64,000 nucleotides of DNA, from positions 1-64,000 of IMG/VR virus record IMGVR_UViG_3300020191_000005; one strand, written 5' to 3'. The stretch comes from a virus. A program made the translations under genes and the position numbers. Under the pieces are notes generated by a model, which searched no databases, was not told the DNA's origin, and was given only the letters and a program-made list of their open reading frames with translations. Of this stretch, positions 6,993 through 15,666 are shown one piece after another; positions within the stretch are counted from its first letter, which is position 1; each line of letters starts with the position of its first letter.

Positions 6993-9149
6993 ATGAAACT
7001 CAACGAAGTAATTACAAGTAAAACCCAAACAATTTTAAACGAGGGTTGGCAAGATCTAAACGAAGCACAACAAAATTATCTAACACGCTTTGAATTAGAG
7101 CTTTGGCCACTAGTTGAGTCTTATGCAAAACTAGCAGAAGCAGAATTAACATCAGATCAAATACAAGCAATCTTCAAAGGCGCTGAAGAAACAGCAATGG
7201 CCAGTGGAGATAACAAAACTGCACTTGGTAAAGCAGGTTCAGCAGTTGGAGCGGCGGCTAAATTACCCGTTGACCTAGCTAAAAAAGTTGATGCAAAGAT
7301 TAATGAGCTGGGCAAACTAGCACAAAACGCAGGCCCAATTAAAAATGCTGATGCAAAGTTTGAAGAACTTAAAAAGAAAATTGGATCAAGTGACGGTAAA
7401 ATTGTTGCAGGTGTAAAAGCTGTCAGTGATTGGGCAAAAGCAAATCCAGGTAAGGCTTCATTAGCAGTTGGTATTTTAACAACTGTTGCGGCCTTTGCAG
7501 GCGGACCATTAGGTGGTGCGGCCGCAGGTTTAGTACTGCGTTCAACAAAAGATCTATTACAAGGTGAAAAACTTTCAACAGCAGTTGGTAAGTCAGTTAA
7601 AACAGCGGCATATGGTGCTCTTGCTGGTTTGGCAATTCAAGGGCTAACTGATAATATGGTTGATAACATTGCAACGGGCAGTGAAGCAGAAGCAGACGCT
7701 ATGATGGATGCTTTTGAAAAAGCCAACTTTACTGCGGCAGTAGATGGTGCAGTAGCAGATGCAGGTTTTGATGCAGGTGTACTTGACGGTGCACGTAATT
7801 TAAAAATGTCTGGTAACATCAACGGCTTCTTTTACAATTATGATTTAACTATGACTGCTGATCAAGTTGCACAATATAAAGCACTATCAGATGCGGCATC
7901 AAATGCAAAAGTTTTTAGTCCTGAATATTACGAAGCGGCAGGTAAGTTGCACGGATTTATGTCAACAACACAACAAGCAAACGCAGACCTAACTGCACTT
8001 GCAAAAACTATAGCAGACATTCCTAAAGATGCACTAACAGGTGATCAACTGGATGCGGCTATTGCTGTGCTTGACAATGCTGACAAAGCAATTGAAACAT
8101 TAAGTGGCGCCGGTGGCGCAATTGGTGCGGCGGCACAAGGTGCTTTACAAACTGTTGACGACAACAACAAAGAAATGCACAAAGTTAAACCAATTGATCC
8201 AGAAGAAAAGAAACAACTTGAATTAGATCTTAAAGGCGGAAGTGATGCAACACCTGTAGATAAAAACTTTGACAAGAGTCAAAAACTTTCAGACTTTGGA
8301 GCAGTAGGCGACAAAGCAGAATCAATTGATTATGAAACTGCATTTAACGAATACTTACAAGAAGCAGAACCTGCACAAGGTGAACTACCATTAAACAATC
8401 CTAACACACTTGGTGCTAAACTAAAACGTGGTGTAGGCAAAGTTGCAAGTAGAGCCGCAGGTGCAGTTGCTCAAGGTGCTAAAAGTGCAGTTGGTGCAGT
8501 TAAGCAAGGTGCCAAAGATGTAGGTAATAAAGTTACTGCTAACAAACTTAATAAAGATTGGAAGAAGATGGGCGAACCAACTGATTCTGGTAGCATTGTA
8601 AATATATTATCAGGTGCAGGGTTAACTAATGATCAGATAAGCAGTATTGCAGGATCAACACAAGCACCAATTAGTCCAGATGAAGTAACTAAAGCACCTA
8701 CAGATGGTGCCACAGACGCAGATACAGCGTCAACAAGCGGTGATAAAGCTACAGCTACACAAGCACAAGCATCAACTAAAAATGACAAACAAGAGCCATC
8801 TAGCTCACCTACTCCGGGCAAAACTCCCCTAAGTTATCCTACAGGTACTCCAGATAAACCAGCAAAAGCAACAGGCGGAGATTATGCAAAGAAACCAAAA
8901 GTTCCAGCTTCAGCACAAGCTAAAGCACAAGCTAAACAAGGATCAGCACAAGCTACACCAACACAAAGCAATGTTGCAACACTAGCACAAAAAATTAAAA
9001 AGTCTGGTGTAAATGTTGATAGTGTTAAACAAAGTTTAGGTGGAGGAACTGCACAACAGAGTAGCGGAGTTAACTTACCAGATCTAGTAGATAGAATTAG
9101 TAAAGCAGGCGTACAAAAACAAGTACGTCAAATGTTAATAGCAAAGTAA
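6993..9149 (+). CDS. Large Ala-rich virion protein, candidate internal/ejected protein
   Basis: A 718-aa protein starting MKLNEVITSKTQTILNE-GWQ, with an LNE site at residues 15-17 that fits the prohead protease rule. Residues about 150-215 are hydrophobic Ala/Gly-rich and could be membrane-active. A second match to the targeting/cleavage pattern is internal, FNEYLQE-AEP (Glu457), followed by the same sort of basic Ala/Gly stretch as in the preceding 171-aa protein, which suggests a fusion of two internal-protein units. The C-terminal third is low-complexity Ala/Thr/Gln/Lys. I infer a virion protein; no enzymatic domain is seen. Confidence 0.75.
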   Translation: MKLNEVITSKTQTILNEGWQDLNEAQQNYLTRFELELWPLVESYAKLAEAELTSDQIQAIFKGAEETAMASGDNKTALGKAGSAVGAAAKLPVDLAKKVDAKINELGKLAQNAGPIKNADAKFEELKKKIGSSDGKIVAGVKAVSDWAKANPGKASLAVGILTTVAAFAGGPLGGAAAGLVLRSTKDLLQGEKLSTAVGKSVKTAAYGALAGLAIQGLTDNMVDNIATGSEAEADAMMDAFEKANFTAAVDGAVADAGFDAGVLDGARNLKMSGNINGFFYNYDLTMTADQVAQYKALSDAASNAKVFSPEYYEAAGKLHGFMSTTQQANADLTALAKTIADIPKDALTGDQLDAAIAVLDNADKAIETLSGAGGAIGAAAQGALQTVDDNNKEMHKVKPIDPEEKKQLELDLKGGSDATPVDKNFDKSQKLSDFGAVGDKAESIDYETAFNEYLQEAEPAQGELPLNNPNTLGAKLKRGVGKVASRAAGAVAQGAKSAVGAVKQGAKDVGNKVTANKLNKDWKKMGEPTDSGSIVNILSGAGLTNDQISSIAGSTQAPISPDEVTKAPTDGATDADTASTSGDKATATQAQASTKNDKQEPSSSPTPGKTPLSYPTGTPDKPAKATGGDYAKKPKVPASAQAKAQAKQGSAQATPTQSNVATLAQKIKKSGVNVDSVKQSLGGGTAQQSSGVNLPDLVDRISKAGVQKQVRQMLIAK

Positions 9150-9155
9150 TAGATC

Positions 9156-9362
9156 CTACCAAAAAGGTTGACCTGTTTTCTTAGCAGTTTCAAGATTCTC
9201 TTTAATAAGTTTAGAAAATATTTCTCTATCTTCGGGACCAACCTGATAGATCTCCTCAAGACTAACGCTACCTCTCATATACCAAACTATACGAGATAGT
9301 TCCATCTTGAAATTTTTGGTCTCGTTTTCTAAGTTGTCAACTTCTTTTAGGATATCCTCCAG
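9156..9362 (-). CDS. Small coiled-coil protein after gp26 (gp51-position), start unclear
   Basis: The minus strand is open and coding-like downstream of gp26, with a heptad-like segment (LEDILKEVDNLENETKNFK) followed by MELSRIVWYMRGS, then EDREIFSKLIKENLETAKK and a stop at 9158-9156. The only ATG in frame is at 9305-9303 (49 aa), but the upstream 19 codons look like part of the same protein. No ATG, GTG or TTG exists between the previous stop and that ATG; the coordinates use the CTG at 9362-9360. From memory, a similar small protein follows gp26 in marine T4-like phages and is sometimes labelled gp51; that is uncertain. Confidence 0.55.
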   Translation of the reverse strand: MEDILKEVDNLENETKNFKMELSRIVWYMRGSVSLEEIYQVGPEDREIFSKLIKENLETAKKTGQPFW

Positions 9363-9379
9363 AGACTGAGAAGCTATCC

Positions 9380-10246
9380 TTATGCGAAAAAATTTGATTG
9401 ATCAAATGTTACAGGCATGTCCCATTTTTTAGGAGCACCTGCCGCAATTTCTTCTTCAGTGGATTCAATTTCAATAGGTTTTAAACTAAACTTATTTTTT
9501 TGTGTTTCCATATTTTCAACAACGCCAGCATAAAACTTTTTATCTGCGTTTTGAATAAACTGAACAATATGATTTCTATCAGTTACTACATCGTCACCAA
9601 CTTGAACAGACACTACTCCATCAATAACCATATCAATAGTAATAGCAGTTAAACGTTCAAATGCAGTATTAAAGATTTCTAGTTTCTTTTGTTCATCCAT
9701 ATCGTCTTCTTGGATTACTTGTGCAATACGTTGTTCTTCAAATGTTTTTGTTGCAACTCTAGTAAACTCTTTATAAGTTTGAGGACGCAATTTAATTGTA
9801 AACTCGTCAATAGTGATAGTGTCATTAAACTCTACAGCCGCAAATTTGTCTAACACCATTCTTAGGTCAAGACCAAATGATCTTTCTAACCCTTGTGTGT
9901 TTGGAACTCTAGTTGTTAGGTCTAATTTTTCACCGTAGGTAGCAATTCTAATAGCAACCAGTACTGTATCAATATCAACAGTAGGCATTGCCCAGGCATT
10001 CTTAATGTTAGGAATGCAACTTTGAATTACATCAACAGTTGATTGTCCGTTAAGTAATGCATCAGGAGTTTTGAATGATAATTCATCTCTTGCTGTCATT
10101 GCATAAACAGGCAACTCACCGTTTTCTGTTAGTTCTAATGCTCCCTCAGGGTAAAATTGTCCACCACTGGGTAATTTGATATATATTTTAGGTTGCCTAA
10201 AATATTTTTGTAGTGGATTCGCTCCACTTCTTTCTATTTCTGGCAT
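9380..10246 (-). CDS. gp26: Baseplate hub subunit gp26-like
   Basis: A 288-aa protein with the features of the T4 gp26-type baseplate family: an N-terminal IYIKLPSGGQFYPEGAL block (about 21-37), then PVYAMTARDELSFKTPDALL and QSCIPNIKNAWAMPTVDIDTV (about 46-95) and an acidic C-terminus. In T4, gp26 belongs to the baseplate hub/assembly set. It has a GGAG site before its ATG and a minus-strand late promoter about 42 bp upstream, facing the plus-strand promoter of the tape-measure gene. Confidence 0.85.
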   Translation of the reverse strand: MPEIERSGANPLQKYFRQPKIYIKLPSGGQFYPEGALELTENGELPVYAMTARDELSFKTPDALLNGQSTVDVIQSCIPNIKNAWAMPTVDIDTVLVAIRIATYGEKLDLTTRVPNTQGLERSFGLDLRMVLDKFAAVEFNDTITIDEFTIKLRPQTYKEFTRVATKTFEEQRIAQVIQEDDMDEQKKLEIFNTAFERLTAITIDMVIDGVVSVQVGDDVVTDRNHIVQFIQNADKKFYAGVVENMETQKNKFSLKPIEIESTEEEIAAGAPKKWDMPVTFDQSNFFA

Positions 10247-10258
10247 GGTTTTTCTCCG

Positions 10259-10266
10259 GATAAATA
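10259..10266 (+). promoter_or_regulatory. Late promoter for tape-measure gene
   Basis: GATAAATA, 56 bp upstream of the ATG at 10323. It overlaps the leader of the divergent gp26 gene, so the two late promoters face one another. Confidence 0.6.
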
Positions 10267-10287
10267 ATAAGTGTTGTTCATATAGTA

Positions 10288-10295
10288 TATTTATG
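10288..10295 (-). promoter_or_regulatory. Late promoter for gp26
   Basis: CATAAATA on the minus strand, 42 bp upstream of the gp26 ATG. It matches the late box seen elsewhere in the window. Confidence 0.6.
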
Positions 10296-10322
10296 AACTT
10301 CCATTATATAGGTACTTAATAA

Positions 10323-12968
10323 ATGGCAGAAATCACATACAGAGGCGGTCAAATGGACGGAGTTACTAGCAATGCGGCTAGTGAAGCTACTCTCCAACGA
10401 CTAGTCCAACTAATGGAAAAAGGCAGTACTGGCGGTGGGTCAGCTACTGAAAAAATGGCCAATGCTGTTAAGACCAAAGGTATTGGAATAGCACAAAAAG
10501 ACAACAAAGCCACACAAGAAGGTACCGAAGCTACCCAAAAACAAACCAAAGCTACTACTAGTCTTACCCAAAAAACTAAAAACTTTGCTAAAACATTAGA
10601 TAGGTATAGTGGTGGATTATTAAGTGGTGTTGGAAACACTATATCAGCGGTAGGCGGGCTAGGAAAAGAATTAGTAGCCGGTGGCAACAGAATTAGTGAT
10701 TTTGGACAGCATGTTACAGGACTAGTAAGTCAGTTTCCAATAGTTGGTGGTGTTTTAGGACAATTTGGACAAACTATGTTAAATGTCCTTGACAATCAAA
10801 TTGACATGTACAGATCACTGTCAAATGGTGGTATTGATTTTGGAGACGATTTATTCTCTATGCAAAGACGTGCCGCTGAAGCAGGATTAAGTATGGCTAC
10901 ACTAGCTGGATCAATCCAAGAAAATTCATCAATGTTAGCACTAGCGTTTGGCGGTGCAACTACAGGTGCTGATAGATTTTCTAAAATTTCAAAATATGTA
11001 CAGCAATCACAAGCACAGTTTTCAGCATTGGGTATGACAATGGAAGATGTAACTGAATTTACAGCTGACTATATTGAATTACAAAAAGTTCAAGGCCGTT
11101 TAGGCACAATGACTGACAGACAGTTAGCTAAAGGCACACAGAATTATATTATGCAACTTGATCAACTTGCTAAAGTTACAGGTATGACAAGAAAGCAAGC
11201 CGCAGAAGAATTACAATCACAAGCAACTGATAAAAGATTACAGGCATTAATTTCAAATATGGATGAAGGAGTCAAAACGAATTTACAAAATTCTTTGGCA
11301 ATGATGAAAAATATGAGTCCAGAAATGAAAGATGCAATGACTGAATTAGTTGCAACTAACGGTGTAGCTCTTACTCCATTTACAGAAGGGTTGTTGCGTA
11401 CAAATCCACAGTTTGCTGAAATGGCTAGAGGATTACGATCTGGATCAATAACAGCCGATGAGTTTGCCGCACAAACAAACGAGCAAATAGCTCAAGCACA
11501 GGCGTTAGTTAAACAAGAAAAAGAAAATATAGGTACATATGCCGCAATGGGTGTAACTGCATATGACGCCGCACTTAGTTTAGCAAAAGCTGGTACAGTA
11601 GGTGGTAAACTAAGCGATGCACAGCAGAAACAACTAGATGCAACCACAGCTAAAAATAAAACACTAACAGACTTTGATAGTGCAATAGAGAAAGTACGTA
11701 GTAAAATTATGGTTGCGTTACTTGATTCTGGAGTATTTACTAAAGTACAATCAGCAATGTCAAAACTAACAACGTGGTTTCAGAGTGACAAGATACAAAC
11801 ATCAATTCAAGGATTTACAGATCGATTAGGAATACTAATTGACAACCTTGGAAATATGTTTCAAAATTTCAAAGATGATTGGGGCAAACTTAGCATTGGA
11901 GAACTAGTAACAAAATATTTAATTGATCCAATTAGATTCTTGTTTGGAGGTAAGCCTAAGACTAAAGCATCACCAGGCTCGCCAGGCGCCGAAGCAGGTG
12001 ACGATGCAGGTGGCTCAGGTGGAACACTTATGGGATCAATGTTTGAATCATTAGGCCCAATAATTACAAAATTTGAAGAGTGGGGCAAAGCATTAATGTG
12101 GGGCGGCATTGGTGCCGCGGCTGTATTACTTGGCGTTGCGGCGGCTATTGGCGCACTAGCAGGTCCAATTAACCTAGCAGTACCAGGTGTACTTGCAATT
12201 GGTCTAGCGTTTGCTGGAATTGGAGTAGCTGGATACGGAATTGCCGCATTGATAGATTCGATTACTAGCGGAGTAGGCACACTTGCAGACGGCGTTAAAA
12301 AGTTTGAAGGCATGGATGCTAAGAAATTACTTGATGTTGGTAAATCATTAGGGCCATTAACTGATAATATGATGGGACTTGCCAAAGGCGGACTTGTTGC
12401 ATCGTTTATTAGTGACGGAGCATTAGAAGGATTATCAGATGGTGTTAAATCGTTTGAAGGAATTAATCCAAAAACTATGAGCGACCTAGGCCCAGCATTA
12501 CAATCTTTACAAAAAGGTGTTAGTGCATTTACAGGTAACGGATTTTTAGACAGCGCCGGTAAATTCTTTAGTAGCTTTTTTGGTAATGATGGCAATTTAG
12601 ATGTTATGGCTAAAAAACTTGAGGCTTTTGCTGATGTTGATGCCGCTGGACTTAAAAATATTGGAGATGGATTACAAGGTATTGCGGCATATGTTGAAGC
12701 TATGGACGATGCCAATTTAAAACAAGTTACCAAAAATATTAAAGAATTAATTAAACAAATAGCCGAATATAACGAAGAATACAAAAACATGGACGCAGAA
12801 ACCAAAGCATCATTTACCAAAGTATTAAATGTATCAAATGAAAGCCAAGATAAAAGTGCTTCTATGCTAGTTTCGTTAAATAGTACTAACGCACTTATGT
12901 TAGAAGAACTTAAAAAACAAACTAGAGGTGGAAAACAGATGAATGATGCATTAGGAGGAGCGGCATAA
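10323..12968 (+). CDS. Tail length tape-measure-like protein
   Basis: An 881-aa protein. The N-terminal half is helical and rich in Gln, Lys and Ala. A strongly hydrophobic, Gly/Ala-rich segment follows at about residues 592-645 (GIGAAAVLLGVAAAIGALAG and onward), then amphipathic helical repeats with DGVKKFEG/DGVKSFEG motifs. A long helical protein with a membrane-active centre just upstream of the portal gene fits a tape-measure protein, which fixes tail length and enters the host envelope during ejection. T4 gp29 (590 aa) is the functional equivalent, but I see no convincing gp29 motif. Its stop is followed after 1 nt by the gp20 start. Confidence 0.7.
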   Translation: MAEITYRGGQMDGVTSNAASEATLQRLVQLMEKGSTGGGSATEKMANAVKTKGIGIAQKDNKATQEGTEATQKQTKATTSLTQKTKNFAKTLDRYSGGLLSGVGNTISAVGGLGKELVAGGNRISDFGQHVTGLVSQFPIVGGVLGQFGQTMLNVLDNQIDMYRSLSNGGIDFGDDLFSMQRRAAEAGLSMATLAGSIQENSSMLALAFGGATTGADRFSKISKYVQQSQAQFSALGMTMEDVTEFTADYIELQKVQGRLGTMTDRQLAKGTQNYIMQLDQLAKVTGMTRKQAAEELQSQATDKRLQALISNMDEGVKTNLQNSLAMMKNMSPEMKDAMTELVATNGVALTPFTEGLLRTNPQFAEMARGLRSGSITADEFAAQTNEQIAQAQALVKQEKENIGTYAAMGVTAYDAALSLAKAGTVGGKLSDAQQKQLDATTAKNKTLTDFDSAIEKVRSKIMVALLDSGVFTKVQSAMSKLTTWFQSDKIQTSIQGFTDRLGILIDNLGNMFQNFKDDWGKLSIGELVTKYLIDPIRFLFGGKPKTKASPGSPGAEAGDDAGGSGGTLMGSMFESLGPIITKFEEWGKALMWGGIGAAAVLLGVAAAIGALAGPINLAVPGVLAIGLAFAGIGVAGYGIAALIDSITSGVGTLADGVKKFEGMDAKKLLDVGKSLGPLTDNMMGLAKGGLVASFISDGALEGLSDGVKSFEGINPKTMSDLGPALQSLQKGVSAFTGNGFLDSAGKFFSSFFGNDGNLDVMAKKLEAFADVDAAGLKNIGDGLQGIAAYVEAMDDANLKQVTKNIKELIKQIAEYNEEYKNMDAETKASFTKVLNVSNESQDKSASMLVSLNSTNALMLEELKKQTRGGKQMNDALGGAA

Positions 12969-12969
12969 T

Positions 12970-14706
12970 ATGAGCTGGAAACGCTATTTCACACCAGTAC
13001 CAACGGGGTCTAATCGAGACGGCAGTTATAGTCCATTAGGCGGAAGTTCTAATCAAGGTATGGGTCCTGCTCAAGCAAATTATTCAAGTTACTTGCCAGA
13101 TGTATATGTAGGTTCTCCAAATCGTGTTGAAAGATACGGGCAATATAACACTATGGACAACGATAGTGAAGTAAATGCCGCATTAGATATCTTAGCAGAA
13201 TTTACAACACAAAAAAATACTTCAAATAGAAGTCCATTTATTATGGATTTCAAATCAGACGCAACTAACACAGAAGTACAAACACTTAAACTATACTTAC
13301 AACAGTGGTGTAAAGTACAAAACTTTGAAACAAAAATGTTCCGTATTTTGCGTAATACTTTTAAGTATGGCGATGCATTTTTTATTAGAGATCCAGAAAC
13401 TAAAAAATGGCACTACATTGATCCTGCAAACGTTACAAAGATTATTGTTAACGAATCAGAAGGTAAAAAACCTGAGCAGTATGTTATTAAAAATGTAAAC
13501 TTAAACTTTGTTTCCAATGTAGCAACTACACCATTACAAACAAATGGTAATGTTACAGGTGGTGGTGACGGTTATATGACTGGCGGTTCACGTGGAATGA
13601 CAGGTGCACCTAACCAAGCATTACAAGGTGGGCGTTTTGCAAAAGGCGAATCAGAGTTTGCAGTTGATGCAGAACATATTGTACACCTAAGTTTATCAGA
13701 AGGATTAGATAACAACTTTCCATTTGGTAACAGTTTATTAGAAAGTATATTTAAAGTATACAAACAAAAAGAATTATTAGAAGATGCTATTATTATTTAC
13801 AGAGTGCAAAGAGCACCAGAACGTAGAGTATTCTACGTTGACGTAGGTAATATGCCATCACACTTGGCAATGCAATTTGTTGAACGTGTAAAAACAGACA
13901 TACACCAAAGACGTATTCCAAGTAGCACAGGTGGAGGAAATAATGTTATTGACTCTAGCTATAACCCATTAAGTATCAACGAAGATTACTTCTTTCCGCA
14001 AACAGCAGAAGGACGTGGATCTAAAGTTGAAACATTACCAGGTGGAACTAACCTAGGAGAGATTGATGATCTTAGATATTTTACTAATAAGTTGGTACGC
14101 GGTTTGCGTATTCCTAGTTCTTATCTTCCTACAGGGCCTGACGATGGCTCTAGTGCATTCCAAGATGGGCGAGTGGGTACTGCATACATTCAAGAGTTAC
14201 GCTTCAACACCTATTGCGAAAGACTACAAGGACTTTTAACAGAACAATTTAACCAAGACTTTAAACGCTACCTATTAGAAAAAGGTATTAACATTGACAC
14301 AGCAATGTTTGATCTAAGAATGCAACCACCACAAAACTTTGCAAGTTACAGACAGTCAGAACTTGACAATGCAAGAGTTGGAACGTTTACACAGATGGCG
14401 GCTATACCTTATGTTTCAAATAGATTTGCACTTAAACGTTTCTTAGGACTAAGTGCAGAAGAAGTTGCAGATAACGAAAAGTTATGGCGTCAAGAAAATG
14501 ATGAAAATATTACACCAGTACCAACAGACGCCGCAGGCGAAATGCGTGGCGCTGGAGTTAGTGCCGCAGGTATGGAAGCAGACCTAGGCGGAATGGAAGA
14601 TGAAACGGTTGATCCAGATGCACCGGCACCAGAAGATGGCGGCGATGGAACACCACCAGAAACCGTAACAGGCGGAGAAGCTCCTGTTCCAGGCGGAGAG
14701 GTATAA
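12970..14706 (+). CDS. gp20: Portal vertex protein gp20
   Basis: A 578-aa T4-type portal. Recognisable blocks are SEVNAALDILAEFTTQKN (about 56-75), FRILRNTFKYGDAFFIRDPE (about 124-143), DAIIIYRVQRAPERRVFYVDVGNMP (here seen as two adjacent blocks near 272-296), then ERVKTDIHQRR, and a GGTNLGEIDDLRYF/LVRGLRIPSSYLPTG region near 357-390. It forms the dodecameric ring through which DNA enters and leaves and on which the scaffold assembles. The C-terminal 60 residues are acidic and Gly/Pro-rich. Its stop codon lies inside a TATAAATA late-promoter box for the next gene. Confidence 0.96.
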   Translation: MSWKRYFTPVPTGSNRDGSYSPLGGSSNQGMGPAQANYSSYLPDVYVGSPNRVERYGQYNTMDNDSEVNAALDILAEFTTQKNTSNRSPFIMDFKSDATNTEVQTLKLYLQQWCKVQNFETKMFRILRNTFKYGDAFFIRDPETKKWHYIDPANVTKIIVNESEGKKPEQYVIKNVNLNFVSNVATTPLQTNGNVTGGGDGYMTGGSRGMTGAPNQALQGGRFAKGESEFAVDAEHIVHLSLSEGLDNNFPFGNSLLESIFKVYKQKELLEDAIIIYRVQRAPERRVFYVDVGNMPSHLAMQFVERVKTDIHQRRIPSSTGGGNNVIDSSYNPLSINEDYFFPQTAEGRGSKVETLPGGTNLGEIDDLRYFTNKLVRGLRIPSSYLPTGPDDGSSAFQDGRVGTAYIQELRFNTYCERLQGLLTEQFNQDFKRYLLEKGINIDTAMFDLRMQPPQNFASYRQSELDNARVGTFTQMAAIPYVSNRFALKRFLGLSAEEVADNEKLWRQENDENITPVPTDAAGEMRGAGVSAAGMEADLGGMEDETVDPDAPAPEDGGDGTPPETVTGGEAPVPGGEV

Positions 14707-14709
14707 ATA
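14702..14709 (+). promoter_or_regulatory. Late promoter overlapping the gp20 stop
   Basis: A perfect TATAAATA (14702-14709) containing the gp20 TAA. The next ATG is only 5 nt downstream, so a transcript from here would be nearly leaderless for the 81-aa gene and would mainly add RNA for the core/protease genes. Confidence 0.6.
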
Positions 14710-14714
14710 CTAGC

Positions 14715-14960
14715 ATGATACTACGTGAATTATTTTATTTTGACAAAGAAACATTAGAGCCAGTTGAGAATAACTCTTATGATCCCAAATCAGACGATTC
14801 AATTATGAAAAAAGACGATACACGTAAAACACGTTTAACCCTACGTCAGATAAACAAAATGAGATTAGCATCTGATTTACACAAAGAGGAGCAGGACAAG
14901 GAATTACATTTCGTAAGACAAATGTACGGACTTGCCGCTAACGCAGAACAGGCTGTTTAG
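14715..14960 (+). CDS. Small head-region protein in the gp67 position
   Basis: An 81-aa protein, MILRELFYFDKETLEPVENN at the start, then a basic helical region (TRKTRLTLRQINKMRLASDL) and an acidic helical end. In T4 the slot right after gene 20 holds gene 67, a small prohead core protein of about the same length (80 aa). Sequence similarity to gp67 is not evident to me, so the assignment rests on position and size. It is 2 nt from the next start. Confidence 0.7.
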   Translation: MILRELFYFDKETLEPVENNSYDPKSDDSIMKKDDTRKTRLTLRQINKMRLASDLHKEEQDKELHFVRQMYGLAANAEQAV

Positions 14961-14962
14961 TC

Positions 14963-15565
14963 ATGTCAATAGCATTTGTTATTGGAAATGGTACCTCAAG
15001 AAAACCTATACAACTAGAACCACTTAAAGCACACGGAACTCTATATGCATGTAATGCAGTTTATAGAACAGGATTAAATCCTGATTATCTTGTTGCTGTA
15101 GATACTAAGATGGTTACAGAAATTAACAATTCAAAATATCAATTAGAACACGAAGTGTGGACTAACCCAAACAAATTATTTGAAAAATTTCATAAGTTTA
15201 ATTACTTTGACGATCCTAAAGGGTGGTCAAGTGGGCCTACAGCATTATGGTTAGCAACTTATGGTAAAGCACACGATCACAACGAAATATACATACTAGG
15301 CTTTGACTATGAAGGACTAGAAGGCAAAATTAATAATTTGTTTGCAGATACACAAAATTATAAAAGAAGTACAGATAGTGCTACATACCACGGAAATTGG
15401 AGTCGACAGACTGGTATCATAATTCAAAAAAATATACAAAAAAGATATATAAGAGTAGTAGAGAACAAAGATGATTATTGCCCTGATAATTTAAGACCAT
15501 TGGGCAACTTATCACACATCACAGTAAGTGAATTCATTGAAAAATTCGTGAATTTACAATCTTAA
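14963..15565 (+). CDS. Rossmann-fold protein resembling GT42/DUF115 transferases
   Basis: A 200-aa protein inside the head operon. It starts with FVIGNGTSRKPIQLEPLK, followed by YACNAVYR, then WSSGPTALWLATYG and NEIYILGFDYEG. This order of motifs (a GNGxS loop, a cysteine/asparagine strand, a GxxALxLA helix and an IxLxGxDxY strand) recalls the Campylobacter sialyltransferase (GT42) and DUF115 families, which use nucleotide-sugar donors. From memory, marine T4-like phages carry a conserved protein here that is loosely annotated as morphogenetic. Whether it is an active transferase is unknown. Confidence 0.65.
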   Translation: MSIAFVIGNGTSRKPIQLEPLKAHGTLYACNAVYRTGLNPDYLVAVDTKMVTEINNSKYQLEHEVWTNPNKLFEKFHKFNYFDDPKGWSSGPTALWLATYGKAHDHNEIYILGFDYEGLEGKINNLFADTQNYKRSTDSATYHGNWSRQTGIIIQKNIQKRYIRVVENKDDYCPDNLRPLGNLSHITVSEFIEKFVNLQS

Positions 15566-15615
15566 TGTAAAATCGGCTCGTTTTGCCCGGTTTAACCACC
15601 CTTTTAATGAAAAAC

Positions 15616-15623
15616 CATAAATA
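15616..15623 (+). promoter_or_regulatory. Late promoter for core-protease-scaffold-capsid genes
   Basis: CATAAATA, followed by CAATTGACAG, 44 bp upstream of the ATG at 15667, which has a strong AGGAGGAGA site. The downstream bases TAAATACAATTGA recur exactly at the csp promoter (20252). Confidence 0.75.
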
Positions 15624-15666
15624 CAATTGACAGCTTATCGTATCTAAACAACAGGAGGAGAGAAAA

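Noticed and set aside
11861-12820. Long open frame (319 aa) on the minus strand over the tape-measure gene
   Set aside because: Composition (Leu/Ser/Pro/Ala runs) is the mirror image of the plus-strand Ala/Gly codons; no ribosome-binding site and no domain. The plus-strand gene explains the region.
15566-15600. AAATCGG...CCGGTTT hairpin before the 15616 late promoter
   Set aside because: A plausible stem but no T run follows (TTTAACCACC); not strong enough to call a terminator.
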